Assembly: GCA_964607675.1 (NCBI GenBank)
Contig: CAZSLC010000046.1
Coordinates: 1-5,393, forward strand
Reading direction: 5' to 3'
Origin: CAZSLC01 sp964607675
Lineage (GTDB): Bacteria > Bacteroidota > Bacteroidia > Bacteroidales > UBA932
Length of the DNA: 5,393 nucleotides
In this document: positions 1 through 5,264 of the stretch, in pieces
How positions within the stretch are numbered: the stretch's first letter is position 1
How the letters are laid out: every line of letters starts with the position of its first letter
The notes under the pieces: generated by a model
What the model was told of the DNA's origin: nothing
Seen by the model: only the letters and a program-made list of their open reading frames with translations
Databases searched by the model: none
Position numbers and translations under genes: made by a program

Positions 1-1
1 T

Positions 2-151
2 GCTGCAATAAGCCTGTTTCACAATTCAGAAACTTTTGAGAAATTGTCGGACGAGGAGACTGGGCTGTACATCGAAAGCTCTGCCTACGTCTATGAAATA
101 CTCAAAACGTGTTTTGGCATCCCCACGAAGCAGCCCGTTGAGACCGAATAA
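2..151 (+). pseudogene. 3' fragment of a small hypothetical protein gene, tail running into portal-gene DNA
   Basis: A plus-strand frame is open from the left edge to a TAA at 149-151. Its first ~35 codons look like real protein (for example LFHNSETFEKLSDEETGLY and SSAYVYEILK), rich in acidic and aromatic residues, and resemble the short Bacteroidales/Firmicutes proteins often seen near DUF3791/DUF3990 genes; that family link is from memory and weak. From about position 107 the remaining codons are the exact antisense of the conserved portal motif LLRGDAKTR, so the last ~14 residues are not native. The true C-terminus was replaced when phage DNA was joined here. The 5' end lies outside the window. 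No function can be assigned. Confidence 0.5.
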
Positions 152-821
152 GAAGTAATACTCCTCAAACTCATCGTAGCGGAGCAATTTGCGATTGAAT
201 TCTTCCTCCAAAAGCAAAGGGATATAAGCATTGTGCAGCCAACGTGAGCGAAAGATTGTCTCGATGCACGGCTATTGGACTTTTACCCTTGATGCCATTG
301 GTTGACAACCCTTTGAGGTGAATCATGTCGCTGTTATGGATAAGCTTCCTCAAGTCAAGGCGATAAAACAGCTCCTCGCTTGGGGTAAGCACTGGTTCAA
401 CCCTTGCAGGGTGGATAAATTGTAAACGAGCGGGTCGAGAGTTTTTATCCCAATAGATACGTGCATAGCCGTTGCCCCATAATGCACAAGAGATGATCAG
501 GTGGTGCATCAAATCGAAGCGATTGGAGAAAGAGTTTGGGGCTTGCATCAGACGATAGCAGGAGTGGGTGTATTGTCGCTCTCGACCCTGCTCAGTAGGT
601 TTGTAAAGGTGAATGTGCAGTGTCCCAACGGTATCCGACAGTATCCTCACACACGCCCACACCGCCGAAAGGTTCAATGCTCCCTCCTCGGAGATGTATA
701 GCTTGCGTGTGGCATCGACAACAGTATCGGCAGTGAGAGTCTTGTTAACAGCATTCTCGAACTCAGCCGAGCTGTCAAACCTCTGCCCATTACGGAATAT
801 ATCAAAAGAAAACCACCTCAT
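108..821 (-). pseudogene. Phage portal protein (HK97 family), internally deleted and C-terminally truncated
   Basis: Portal proteins form the dodecameric DNA gateway at one capsid vertex. The frame starts at ATG 821-819 and shows the typical N-terminal portal pattern: SAVWACVRILSDTVGTLHIH near residue 53, then LMQAPNSFSNRFDLMHHLI, a WGNGYARIYWD segment, DMIHLKG, and a GKSPIAVHRDNLSLTLAAQ helix ending near residue 197 (position 231). There the frame breaks. In the next minus frame the sequence resumes, without a gap in DNA, as NAYIPLLLEEEFNRKLL and GLNGLLRGDAKTR, a segment normally roughly 100 residues further on in this family. That indicates an internal out-of-frame deletion at about 230-236. 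Homology stops again near 107, where unrelated DNA begins, so the C-terminal stem/clip part is gone. No terminase, protease or capsid gene follows. It is a decayed prophage remnant and almost surely non-functional. Confidence 0.9.
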
Positions 822-904
822 TTAATTTGCTTTTTATATTAGCAAACTTAACGAGGTATCTACAATTTCTTACGAGACAAAGTCTCTAGTCTTAAACAAG
901 AAGA

Positions 905-926
905 AAGATAAATAATTATCTTTGTA
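905..926 (+). repeat. Left arm of imperfect inverted repeat (pairs with 1162-1183)
   Basis: Read on the plus strand, 905-926 matches the reverse complement of 1162-1183 at 20 of 22 positions by eye. Both arms end inward with the identical ten bases TATCTTTGTA. The arms enclose 235 bp. AT-richness and shared promoter consensus could explain part of the match. Confidence 0.6.
917..926 (+). promoter_or_regulatory. Candidate Bacteroidetes -7 box facing the LRR-TIR gene
   Basis: TATCTTTGTA fits the Bacteroidetes primary-sigma -7 consensus TAnnTTTG. No clear TTTG -33 element is found 19-21 bp upstream. If used, transcription would start near 930 and give the LRR-TIR mRNA a ~240-nt leader. The identical box at 1171-1162 on the minus strand faces the opposite way, so the two would be convergent. 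Confidence 0.35.
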
Positions 927-1161
927 GAAAAAGGTGTGAAGTAAGCCAGAGCTTATGAACTCGAAAATTGAATTACTGAAAGTCACCCTGCTTTTTGGGT
1001 TTGAATGAATATACCCGTAGAACGGTTTTACCATGCAACCCCATGAGTTTGATTTTTCAAGCCTTCAATTTTACAGAACGGTTTTTCCGCACAATATTAG
1101 GTTTTTCCTCCTATTGTAGTTCACTTATTTATACTCGCTACCTTCCATAGTCCGAGTTTAG

Positions 1162-1183
1162 TACAAAGATAATGATTTATTTT
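1162..1183 (-). repeat. Right arm of imperfect inverted repeat (pairs with 905-926)
   Basis: This is the minus-strand copy of the left arm. It overlaps the LRR-TIR start codon at 1172-1174, so the first four codons of that ORF lie inside the repeat. No clear target-site duplication is visible outside either arm. Confidence 0.6.
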
Positions 1184-2278
1184 GATATGAATAGAATTAT
1201 AAATAAACCATATGACAAAGTTACAAGTTTAACTCTTGTAAATGCGGAACTAACAGAGTTCCCAGAAGAAATATTCTTATGTAAGAATATCAGAAAACTT
1301 AACCTAAGCAAAAATAAAATCAAGTCAATCCCTACAAAAATCAAAGAATTAGCGAAACTCAAGGTTCTAAACCTTTCAAACAATGAGATATCTCAAATTC
1401 AGGTTGGATGCTGTAAACTGTCCAAATTGAAAACATTAATCCTAAATAACAATAAAATAACATCCATACCGAAGCAAATTGATCTATTGCAGAATCTTGA
1501 GATATTAGGGCTTTCAGGGAATAGAATAACGAAATTGCCTAATGACTTGCAAAAATTAATAAAATTAAAACAATTAGATATAAGCAGAAATGAATTGACC
1601 CATTTGATAGATGGGATGTGTTTTTGTAATCTGGACACATTGTGGTGTGGAAGCAACCCTGTTTCTGATTTTGGAAAAGAGAGTTATTTTAAGGGTGGAT
1701 TTAAAAGACTATATTTCTACCCTTGTCACCCTCTGGCATCAAATGACGATTATATAGAATTGTCATTTTGTAAGGGGAACGCAATATGCAAGGACGTTAA
1801 GATAATTTCAAAAGAACATAGCCAAATGAATAGCTCTAAGAGTATTTTTATTTGTTACTCACACAAAGATGAAGATTATAAGGACAGGGTATTAACACAT
1901 CTAAAAGTTTTGAATTTTGAGCAACGGGGGTGTAAAATTAGTATTTGGAATGACTCTAAAATACAGACTGGTAGTGATTGGAAGCAAAATATAATTAATG
2001 CAATTAGTAATGCTTCGGGTGCAATCCTAATTGCATCTACTGACTTTTTAGCATCGGACTTTATCCAAATGGAAGAATTACCACGAATTCTTGAGAATGT
2101 AAGTAAGGATAAAATTCGTATTTTTCCAATTGTTGTTAAGCCTTGCAGATATAATAATTCAGTGCTTCAAAAGTATCAATCAGTAAACATAATTAATAAA
2201 CCATTATCGGGAATGAAAGATACAGAGAGAGAAGAAATATATTTAAAACTTGCAGATGATATTGATAAATTGATATAA
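1172..2278 (+). CDS. Leucine-rich repeat / TIR domain protein, candidate immune NADase
   Basis: This 368-residue protein has no signal peptide or membrane segment and is probably cytosolic. Residues 17-153 form six leucine-rich repeats of 22-23 residues starting at about 17, 40, 63, 86, 109 and 132, each of the LxxLxLSxNxIxxIP type, followed by a partial repeat to ~167. A linker (168-222) leads to a TIR domain at 223-368. That domain shows FICYSHKDEDY (box 1, 226-236), IWNDSKIQTGSDW (258-270), an LIAST strand, then FLASDFIQMEELPRIL, in which E302 (or E301) occupies the place of the NADase catalytic glutamate. Known bacterial TIR domains often cleave NAD+ during anti-phage defence, and LRRs are binding scaffolds; a sensor-effector role here is inferred. 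The first ATG (1172) lies inside an inverted repeat and the next in-frame ATG is at 1187; the first repeat begins well after both. The gene is AT-rich relative to the flanking phage remnants, suggesting separate acquisition. Confidence 0.93.
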   Translation: MIYFDMNRIINKPYDKVTSLTLVNAELTEFPEEIFLCKNIRKLNLSKNKIKSIPTKIKELAKLKVLNLSNNEISQIQVGCCKLSKLKTLILNNNKITSIPKQIDLLQNLEILGLSGNRITKLPNDLQKLIKLKQLDISRNELTHLIDGMCFCNLDTLWCGSNPVSDFGKESYFKGGFKRLYFYPCHPLASNDDYIELSFCKGNAICKDVKIISKEHSQMNSSKSIFICYSHKDEDYKDRVLTHLKVLNFEQRGCKISIWNDSKIQTGSDWKQNIINAISNASGAILIASTDFLASDFIQMEELPRILENVSKDKIRIFPIVVKPCRYNNSVLQKYQSVNIINKPLSGMKDTEREEIYLKLADDIDKLI

Positions 2279-2286
2279 GCTATTTG

Positions 2287-2562
2287 TCACGAAAAAATTC
2301 GAATACATACCCTTCTAAAACTATCAAACTCGGAGTATCTGCGTTTGCCAGTGATGGCGATATGGAAGTCTTCGAGGCGTTCGTAGGCTTCGAGTTGGGT
2401 GTTGTAGAGGTCTCGCATACGCAGGTAATAGTCGGCAAAACCCTCAGCGGAGGTGATTCAGCGGATTGAGGGATGTAGCGGAGGAATATCTGATAATTCA
2501 GATTCTATCTTTGCCCGCTCCGATAGTTGGCGGTCGGTGAACTTCTTTTTATGTTTTGTCAT
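2287..2562 (-). pseudogene. Hypothetical Bacteroidales mobile-element protein, interrupted by an in-frame TGA
   Basis: From ATG 2562-2560 the minus strand reads MTKHKKKFTDRQLSER, then LSDIPPLHPSIR, a TGA stop at 2460-2458, and in the same frame ITSAEGFADYYLRMRDLYN, LEAYERLEDF and GKRRYSEFDSFRRV before a second TGA at 2289-2287. The composition and continuity across the stop, with no frame change, show one ancestral ~91-codon gene broken by a point mutation (for example GAA to TGA). The basic N-terminus and charged helical C-terminus resemble small uncharacterised proteins in Bacteroides prophages and mobile islands; this is recollection, not a search. The last residues (CIRIFS) may also be altered. 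It starts 11 bases downstream of the end of the next minus-strand ORF, suggesting an old operon. The function is unknown. Confidence 0.7.
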
Positions 2563-2572
2563 ACGCTGTGTT

Positions 2573-2680
2573 TTAGAGTGTTAATAATCCTCGGTTGTTG
2601 TATGGGTTGTCGTCGTCATTGCCTTGCATTGTCATCCACCGAAGTACAGGGTTGACAAAATGTTCAATCTTGCTCGACAT
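2573..2680 (-). CDS. Small hypothetical ORF, possibly the 3' end of a larger phage-associated gene
   Basis: A 35-codon minus-strand frame runs from ATG 2680-2678 to TAA 2575-2573. It reads MSSKIEHFVNPVLRWM and ends DNPYNNRGLLTL. Codon use is like that of the adjacent minus-strand pseudogene, whose start lies 11 bases downstream. The frame remains open upstream of the ATG for 14 more codons (to a TAA near 2725), but those codons look unlike coding sequence, so the ATG may be native or the piece may be the tail of a truncated gene. The product is not recognised. It is part of the minus-strand debris that probably belonged with the portal gene. Confidence 0.45.
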   Translation of the reverse strand: MSSKIEHFVNPVLRWMTMQGNDDDNPYNNRGLLTL

Positions 2681-2778
2681 GTAATATGCTATATGCAAAT
2701 GACTATTTTTAAGTGTCCTTTGTTATTATTATTAAAGATTGTTTGTCTGTTTTCCATTCTATAGCTTGGTCCTTTTAG

Positions 2779-2910
2779 ATGTATTACACTTCGCACTGTA
2801 CAGACCAGCAGGTTATTGATGTGTATATCGAGGATAATCACGGGCAGGTGGTGCAAAAAACATTCAGTTGGCAGAACGATAAGGGGGAGGATGAGAGTGA
2901 AGATGATTAG
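2779..2910 (+). CDS. Small hypothetical acidic protein
   Basis: A 43-residue ORF starts at ATG 2779 directly after a TAG and ends at TAG 2908-2910, 22 bases before an intrinsic terminator. It begins MYYTSHCTDQQVIDVYIED and ends in an acidic tail (GEDESEDD). The alternating hydrophobic pattern in VIDVYIEDNHGQVVQKTF suggests a beta-hairpin. The terminator placement and balanced codon use support it being a genuine gene or the 3' end of one. No family is recognised and no ribosome-binding site is evident, as usual in Bacteroidales. Confidence 0.45.
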   Translation: MYYTSHCTDQQVIDVYIEDNHGQVVQKTFSWQNDKGEDESEDD

Positions 2911-2932
2911 CTTAACATGATGTAGGATAAGG

Positions 2933-2968
2933 TAAGCACTCGGAGGGTTTCGGGTGCTTACTTTTGTT
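2933..2968 (+). terminator. Intrinsic (rho-independent) terminator
   Basis: TAAGCACTC (2933-2941) pairs with GGGTGCTTA (2952-2960) over nine pairs including one T-G wobble, with a 10-nt loop, followed by the T-rich tract CTTTTGTT. It would end the transcript of the 2779-2910 ORF. It abuts the DUF1016 fragment, so read-through expression of that fragment from upstream should be poor. Confidence 0.75.
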
Positions 2969-3611
2969 CTATCTCGAAATTTGCTACACAGTGTGTAGCA
3001 AATTGACATGGAGCCACAATAGATTGATAATGAGAGTTGATGATGGGAATGCACGTAACTTCTACCTTAAAGAAGCCACTGAACAGTCGTGGAGTGTCCG
3101 CCAACTGGAGCGCAATATCAATACATTTTATTACCAGCGGCTTTTATCGTCAAAAGATAAAAGCGAAACACTCCCTGCAAAATCTACCGACACTTTGCAG
3201 GTTTCAGATTTTATCAAAGACCCTTATGTGTTTGAGTTTTTGGACATACTGCAACCTGTATCCGCTACCGAAAAGGAGCATTTTTACATCGACCTTGTTT
3301 TTTACAACTATATTTTGAAATGTTTTTTGCTGATCGATTTGAAAGCTGGGCAACTAAAACATCAGGACATCGGACAAATGGATATGTACCGCCGTATGTT
3401 TGACGATCTGAAAAAACCCGAAGGAGATAACCCGACAATCTGCATTATTCTGTGTGCCGACAGAAACGAAACGGTCGTAAAATACTCGATATTGAAAGAT
3501 AACGAGAACCTGTTTGCCACTAAATTTATGCCCTACCTGCCGACAGAGGAAGAACTCGTCAAAGAGATAGAGGCAGGGCGTAGACAGCTTGAAACTAAGG
3601 ATGATCAGTAA
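2964..3611 (+). pseudogene. DUF1016 (YhcG-type, PDDEXK) nuclease remnant, 5'-truncated with an internal deletion
   Basis: The open frame begins at TTG 2964, with recognisable family sequence from about residue 9: TVCSKLTWSHNRLIMRV, ARNFYLKEA, WSVRQLERNINTFYYQRLL, then the nuclease core HFYIDLVFYNYILKCFLLID (106-125), D125-L-K127, HQDIGQMDMY, GDNPTICIILC and FMPYLPTEEEL. Family members are usually ~340-380 residues; here the N-terminal DUF1016_N helical domain (roughly the first 90-100 residues) is absent, replaced by an upstream terminator. A second, in-frame loss of ~35-40 residues lies between E105 and H106 (about position 3279), removing the stretch that normally carries GF(A/S)FVARQ. The candidate metal-binding D110 and D125/K127 remain, but the fold is incomplete. 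In Bacteroides such genes often sit in type I restriction-modification loci or defence islands. Likely inactive. Confidence 0.85.
2978..3004. repeat. 27-bp perfect palindrome with 13-bp arms
   Basis: AATTTGCTACACA (2978-2990) is followed by a single G and then by its exact reverse complement TGTGTAGCAAATT (2992-3004). The right arm encodes the VCSKL residues of the DUF1016-type fragment. The palindrome lies at the edge of the fragment where its N-terminal half is missing. It could be an operator, a recombination scar or partly coincidental. Confidence 0.7.
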
Positions 3612-3644
3612 AGAAACAATAATGGAACAAAATATTTTATGTTA
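3600..3644 (+). other. Possible relict start of the gene that once followed the DUF1016 gene
   Basis: ATG at 3600-3602 overlaps the end of the DUF1016 fragment and opens a 14-codon frame (MISKETIMEQNILC, then TAG 3642-3644). Such overlapping starts are typical of translationally coupled genes. The frame stops where the next gene's DNA begins (around 3640), so this may be the surviving first codons of a lost neighbour. Very short, so uncertain. Confidence 0.25.
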
Positions 3645-4193
3645 GATAGTTTTTACAAAAGAATAGAGACTGAATATGAAGTTGAAGATCATTCATGGGA
3701 TCTCTTTTCAGATTTAGGTGATTTATCCGAGAATGATAGAGCGTTGGTAAGGTATGAATATTTTGCACTAAATAATTTTGAGGCAGACTCATTTAAGGAG
3801 GAAATCGAAACCTTAAAGAAGCCATTAATAGATTACTTTACCGACAGAAAGCAACAGGCAAAGAGCCCACATTTATTAGCAAGATACAATCATTTTCTGC
3901 TACATATAACTCGAAATAACTCTTATGCACCCAAAACAATAGAGTACTACCAGCAAGTATTGGCGTATTATCTTTCAATTCACAGTCTTGATTACCAAAC
4001 ACTTCACTTTTCAGATACACTTGAGTGTATTATTTCGCTCAGTGTAAAAGATAAATTATATCGCCTCATAAAGCCATATCCGAACTACTATTCAGGGTGG
4101 GCAACCGATTGTCATGGACTCTCCAGACAAGATACAGCAGATGCTCCTTTATTCCCTGAGGTGTGTGCAGAAATAGCAATAAAGATATTATAA
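3639..4193 (+). CDS. Hypothetical protein, possibly the N-terminal part of a DUF7380/DUF4209-like protein with a foreign tail
   Basis: This 184-codon ORF starts at ATG 3639. Residues 1-139 look like a soluble all-helical domain with many acidic and aromatic residues (HSWDLFSDLGDLSENDRALV, LIDYFTDRKQQ, LLARYNHFLLHI, KTIEYYQQVLAYYLSIHSLD). The pattern recalls the N-terminal region of large DUF7380/DUF4209 proteins of roughly 600 residues, but this is a weak recollection. From about residue 140 (position ~4060) the sequence changes character (GWATDCHGLSRQDTADAPLF) and the ORF ends early, so I suspect a junction with the 3' end of another gene. A competing frame (ending TAG at about 4176-4178) is also open in that stretch, and I cannot tell which tail is native. 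It sits 16 bases before the UDG-like gene, suggesting co-transcription. Confidence 0.55.
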   Translation: MLDSFYKRIETEYEVEDHSWDLFSDLGDLSENDRALVRYEYFALNNFEADSFKEEIETLKKPLIDYFTDRKQQAKSPHLLARYNHFLLHITRNNSYAPKTIEYYQQVLAYYLSIHSLDYQTLHFSDTLECIISLSVKDKLYRLIKPYPNYYSGWATDCHGLSRQDTADAPLFPEVCAEIAIKIL

Positions 4194-4209
4194 CTTTAAA
4201 CTGCTTTAG

Positions 4210-4959
4210 ATGAACCTACAATTAAAACAACTAAGAGAGCAAATTCAAGAACGATATAATGGATTCTATGATAAATTAGGTGTTGACTCTCTAACTGGAA
4301 TTTGGAAGAATGCTCCGCAAGGTCGAGAACTTCGTTTTGCTACAATGCCGCATATCGGGGTGAATTTTCATAATGCGCCGCTAAAAATTCTTTTTGTTGG
4401 CTATGATATGGGGATGGATGAAAACGGTACTATTCAAACTTTCGAAGACAGAAGTGCTGGCTTTGTTAATATGGATTTGTATAATTTGAAAAGTCCGTAT
4501 AATGCTGGAACATATATAGCTACACTTATGTTATTTGCAAGATATGAGGTAGCATACAGAGATGCTTGGAATTATTTTGCCGAAATTGAAAGTCCTAATG
4601 ATTTTGCAATTAGAAACGCAAAAAAAGATGTCGTATTAGACCCGAATTTGCTTTCAAATGTAGCACAAACTAACTTGCATAAATTTGTTACAGTAAACAG
4701 AGAATTGAGAACAGGGGCTGGAGATAGAAGTTGGTTTGGACAACGAGAAGAAATCGAATGTCTTCTAATTGATGAGATAAAAATTTTAAAACCAAATGTC
4801 ATCTTTTTTCAAGGTTCAACAATAAACGATTCTATATGGGAAAAATTACTTTCAATATGTGATTGGAAAATGGAGAAATTTCACGCTTTGCATCCATCTT
4901 CACCAAAAGCGAACACTCCTGCTTATGTTAAAAAGCTAAAAGGGATGGAGGTAAAGTAA
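4210..4959 (+). CDS. Uracil-DNA glycosylase superfamily-fold protein
   Basis: This 249-residue ORF is complete, with ATG 4210 and TAA 4957-4959. It carries the landmarks of the UDG superfamily: a first beta-strand and active-site loop KILFVGYDMGMD (59-70, the position of the GxxPG motif), TNLHKFVTVN (154-163), a strand with PNVIFFQGSTIND (195-207), and a closing HPSS motif (228-231). Family enzymes flip out and excise uracil or related bases from DNA. The usual GxDPG/GEAPG loop is replaced by GYDMG, with no proline and no clear catalytic Asp/Glu in the standard spot, although D66 and D70 are near. The substrate may therefore differ or the activity be lost. There is no signal peptide or membrane segment. 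It is the second fully open gene in this otherwise fragmentary stretch. Whether it acts in repair, or in defence against base-modified phage DNA, cannot be told from sequence. Confidence 0.75.
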   Translation: MNLQLKQLREQIQERYNGFYDKLGVDSLTGIWKNAPQGRELRFATMPHIGVNFHNAPLKILFVGYDMGMDENGTIQTFEDRSAGFVNMDLYNLKSPYNAGTYIATLMLFARYEVAYRDAWNYFAEIESPNDFAIRNAKKDVVLDPNLLSNVAQTNLHKFVTVNRELRTGAGDRSWFGQREEIECLLIDEIKILKPNVIFFQGSTINDSIWEKLLSICDWKMEKFHALHPSSPKANTPAYVKKLKGMEVK

Positions 4960-5053
4960 TCGTTCTGCCATGATTCGGCATATCAACCAAGTAATTTTGC
5001 AGGCAGGAATACACTGAAAGATACTCCTACTAATTTTTTAATACATAAATATT
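4960..5053 (+). other. Intergenic 94 bp before the zinc-finger gene
   Basis: This separates the UDG-like gene from the zinc-finger ORF. A 15-codon ORF (ATG 4970 to TGA about 5015-5017, MIRHINQVILQAGIH) could be a gene tail but is too short to support. No convincing promoter box or terminator hairpin is visible. The AT-rich run just before ATG 5054 is a typical Bacteroidales leader. Confidence 0.4.
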
Positions 5054-5236
5054 ATGGCAAATTTTTATTGTGAATACTGCGGACACAAGGCATCGTCAGT
5101 GTCGGCACTAATTGCGCCACCGTGCCCACGCCATCCAGCCAACATACGATTTCAGACCGGAACTTTTGTCGCACGGAGCAGAGATAGAAATATTATCTCT
5201 GCAGTGGTTTCGAGAAGAGGTATCAAATATAATTAA
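5054..5236 (+). pseudogene. Bacteroidales zinc-finger microprotein, N-terminal half fused to foreign DNA
   Basis: The ORF begins MANFYCEYCGHKASSV, followed by CPRHPAN. C6-x2-C9 and C24-x2-H27 form a CCCH zinc-binding finger. This matches small Bacteroides proteins of the pattern (F/Y)CEYCG...CxRHP(N/A)G...GKHxLYEG, which often contain one or two such units and have no established function. After N30 (about position 5142) the expected GKHKLYEG-type end is absent. The remaining 30 residues (from IRFQTG) are an out-of-frame reading of a WYL-domain gene tail, so the native C-terminus is lost. The single finger could still fold. The start at 5054 is the only reasonable ATG. Confidence 0.75.
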
Positions 5237-5264
5237 GGAACAAACAACTCTTTACGCTATATGA
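5142..5264 (+). pseudogene. 3' fragment of a WYL-domain transcriptional regulator gene
   Basis: In a second plus frame, 5142-5264 reads TYDFRPELLSHGAEIEILSL, then QWFREEVSNIIKEQ, ending at TGA 5262-5264. This is the end of a WYL domain (consensus: a beta-strand, ILS(H/F)G, VEVL.P, then a helix beginning LR/FREE). WYL proteins usually have an N-terminal HTH and sense nucleic acid or nucleotide ligands, and are common regulators in phage-defence loci. Only the last ~40 codons remain; the rest was removed at the junction with the zinc-finger gene near 5142. The TGA overlaps the next ATG by four bases (ATGA), showing the original operon with the phosphoesterase. Confidence 0.75.

Larger units (their letters stand above)
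822..1171. other. 350-bp gene-free stretch, most of an inverted-repeat-bounded element upstream of the LRR-TIR gene
   Basis: No convincing long gene lies here. It holds a small hairpin (GAGAC-AAA-GTCTC, 874-886), the left arm of an inverted repeat (905-926) and part of the right arm (1162-1183). It also has an 11-bp direct repeat AGAACGGTTTT at 1019-1029 and 1075-1085, and two very short plus-strand ORFs. One runs 955-1008, 17 residues beginning MNSKIELLK; the other runs 1033-1119, 28 residues beginning MQPHEFDFSSL. Neither has a recognisable start signal. The stretch may be a 5' leader of the LRR-TIR gene, a small mobile or repetitive element, or both. Confidence 0.5.

Noticed and set aside
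501..825. Plus-strand ORFs at 501-701 and 613-825
   Set aside because: They lie opposite well-recognised portal sequence and show no protein-like pattern.
874..886. GAGAC-AAA-GTCTC hairpin as a terminator
   Set aside because: The stem is only five pairs with no following T-run in either direction suited to a terminator.
1177..1656. Minus-strand ORFs of 68 and 85 codons
   Set aside because: Antisense shadows of the LRR repeats; their regular hydrophobicity comes from the repeat periodicity.
2458..2460. TGA recoding (read-through) in the small minus-strand gene
   Set aside because: Other genes here end with ordinary stops, including TGA, and no recoding structure is visible; a nonsense mutation is simpler.
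2284..2469. Plus-strand 61-codon ORF
   Set aside because: It is antisense to the broken minus-strand gene, whose reading frame is clearly the coding one.
2689..3054. 121-codon minus-strand ORF
   Set aside because: It is antisense to the 2779-2910 ORF, the terminator and the DUF1016 fragment. Its sequence is cysteine/leucine-rich with no family pattern, and its CYTLCSK stretch is just the mirror of the palindrome.
3037..3318. Plus-strand 93-codon ORF in another frame of the DUF1016 region
   Set aside because: Shadow of the nuclease remnant, which has recognisable family motifs in its own frame.
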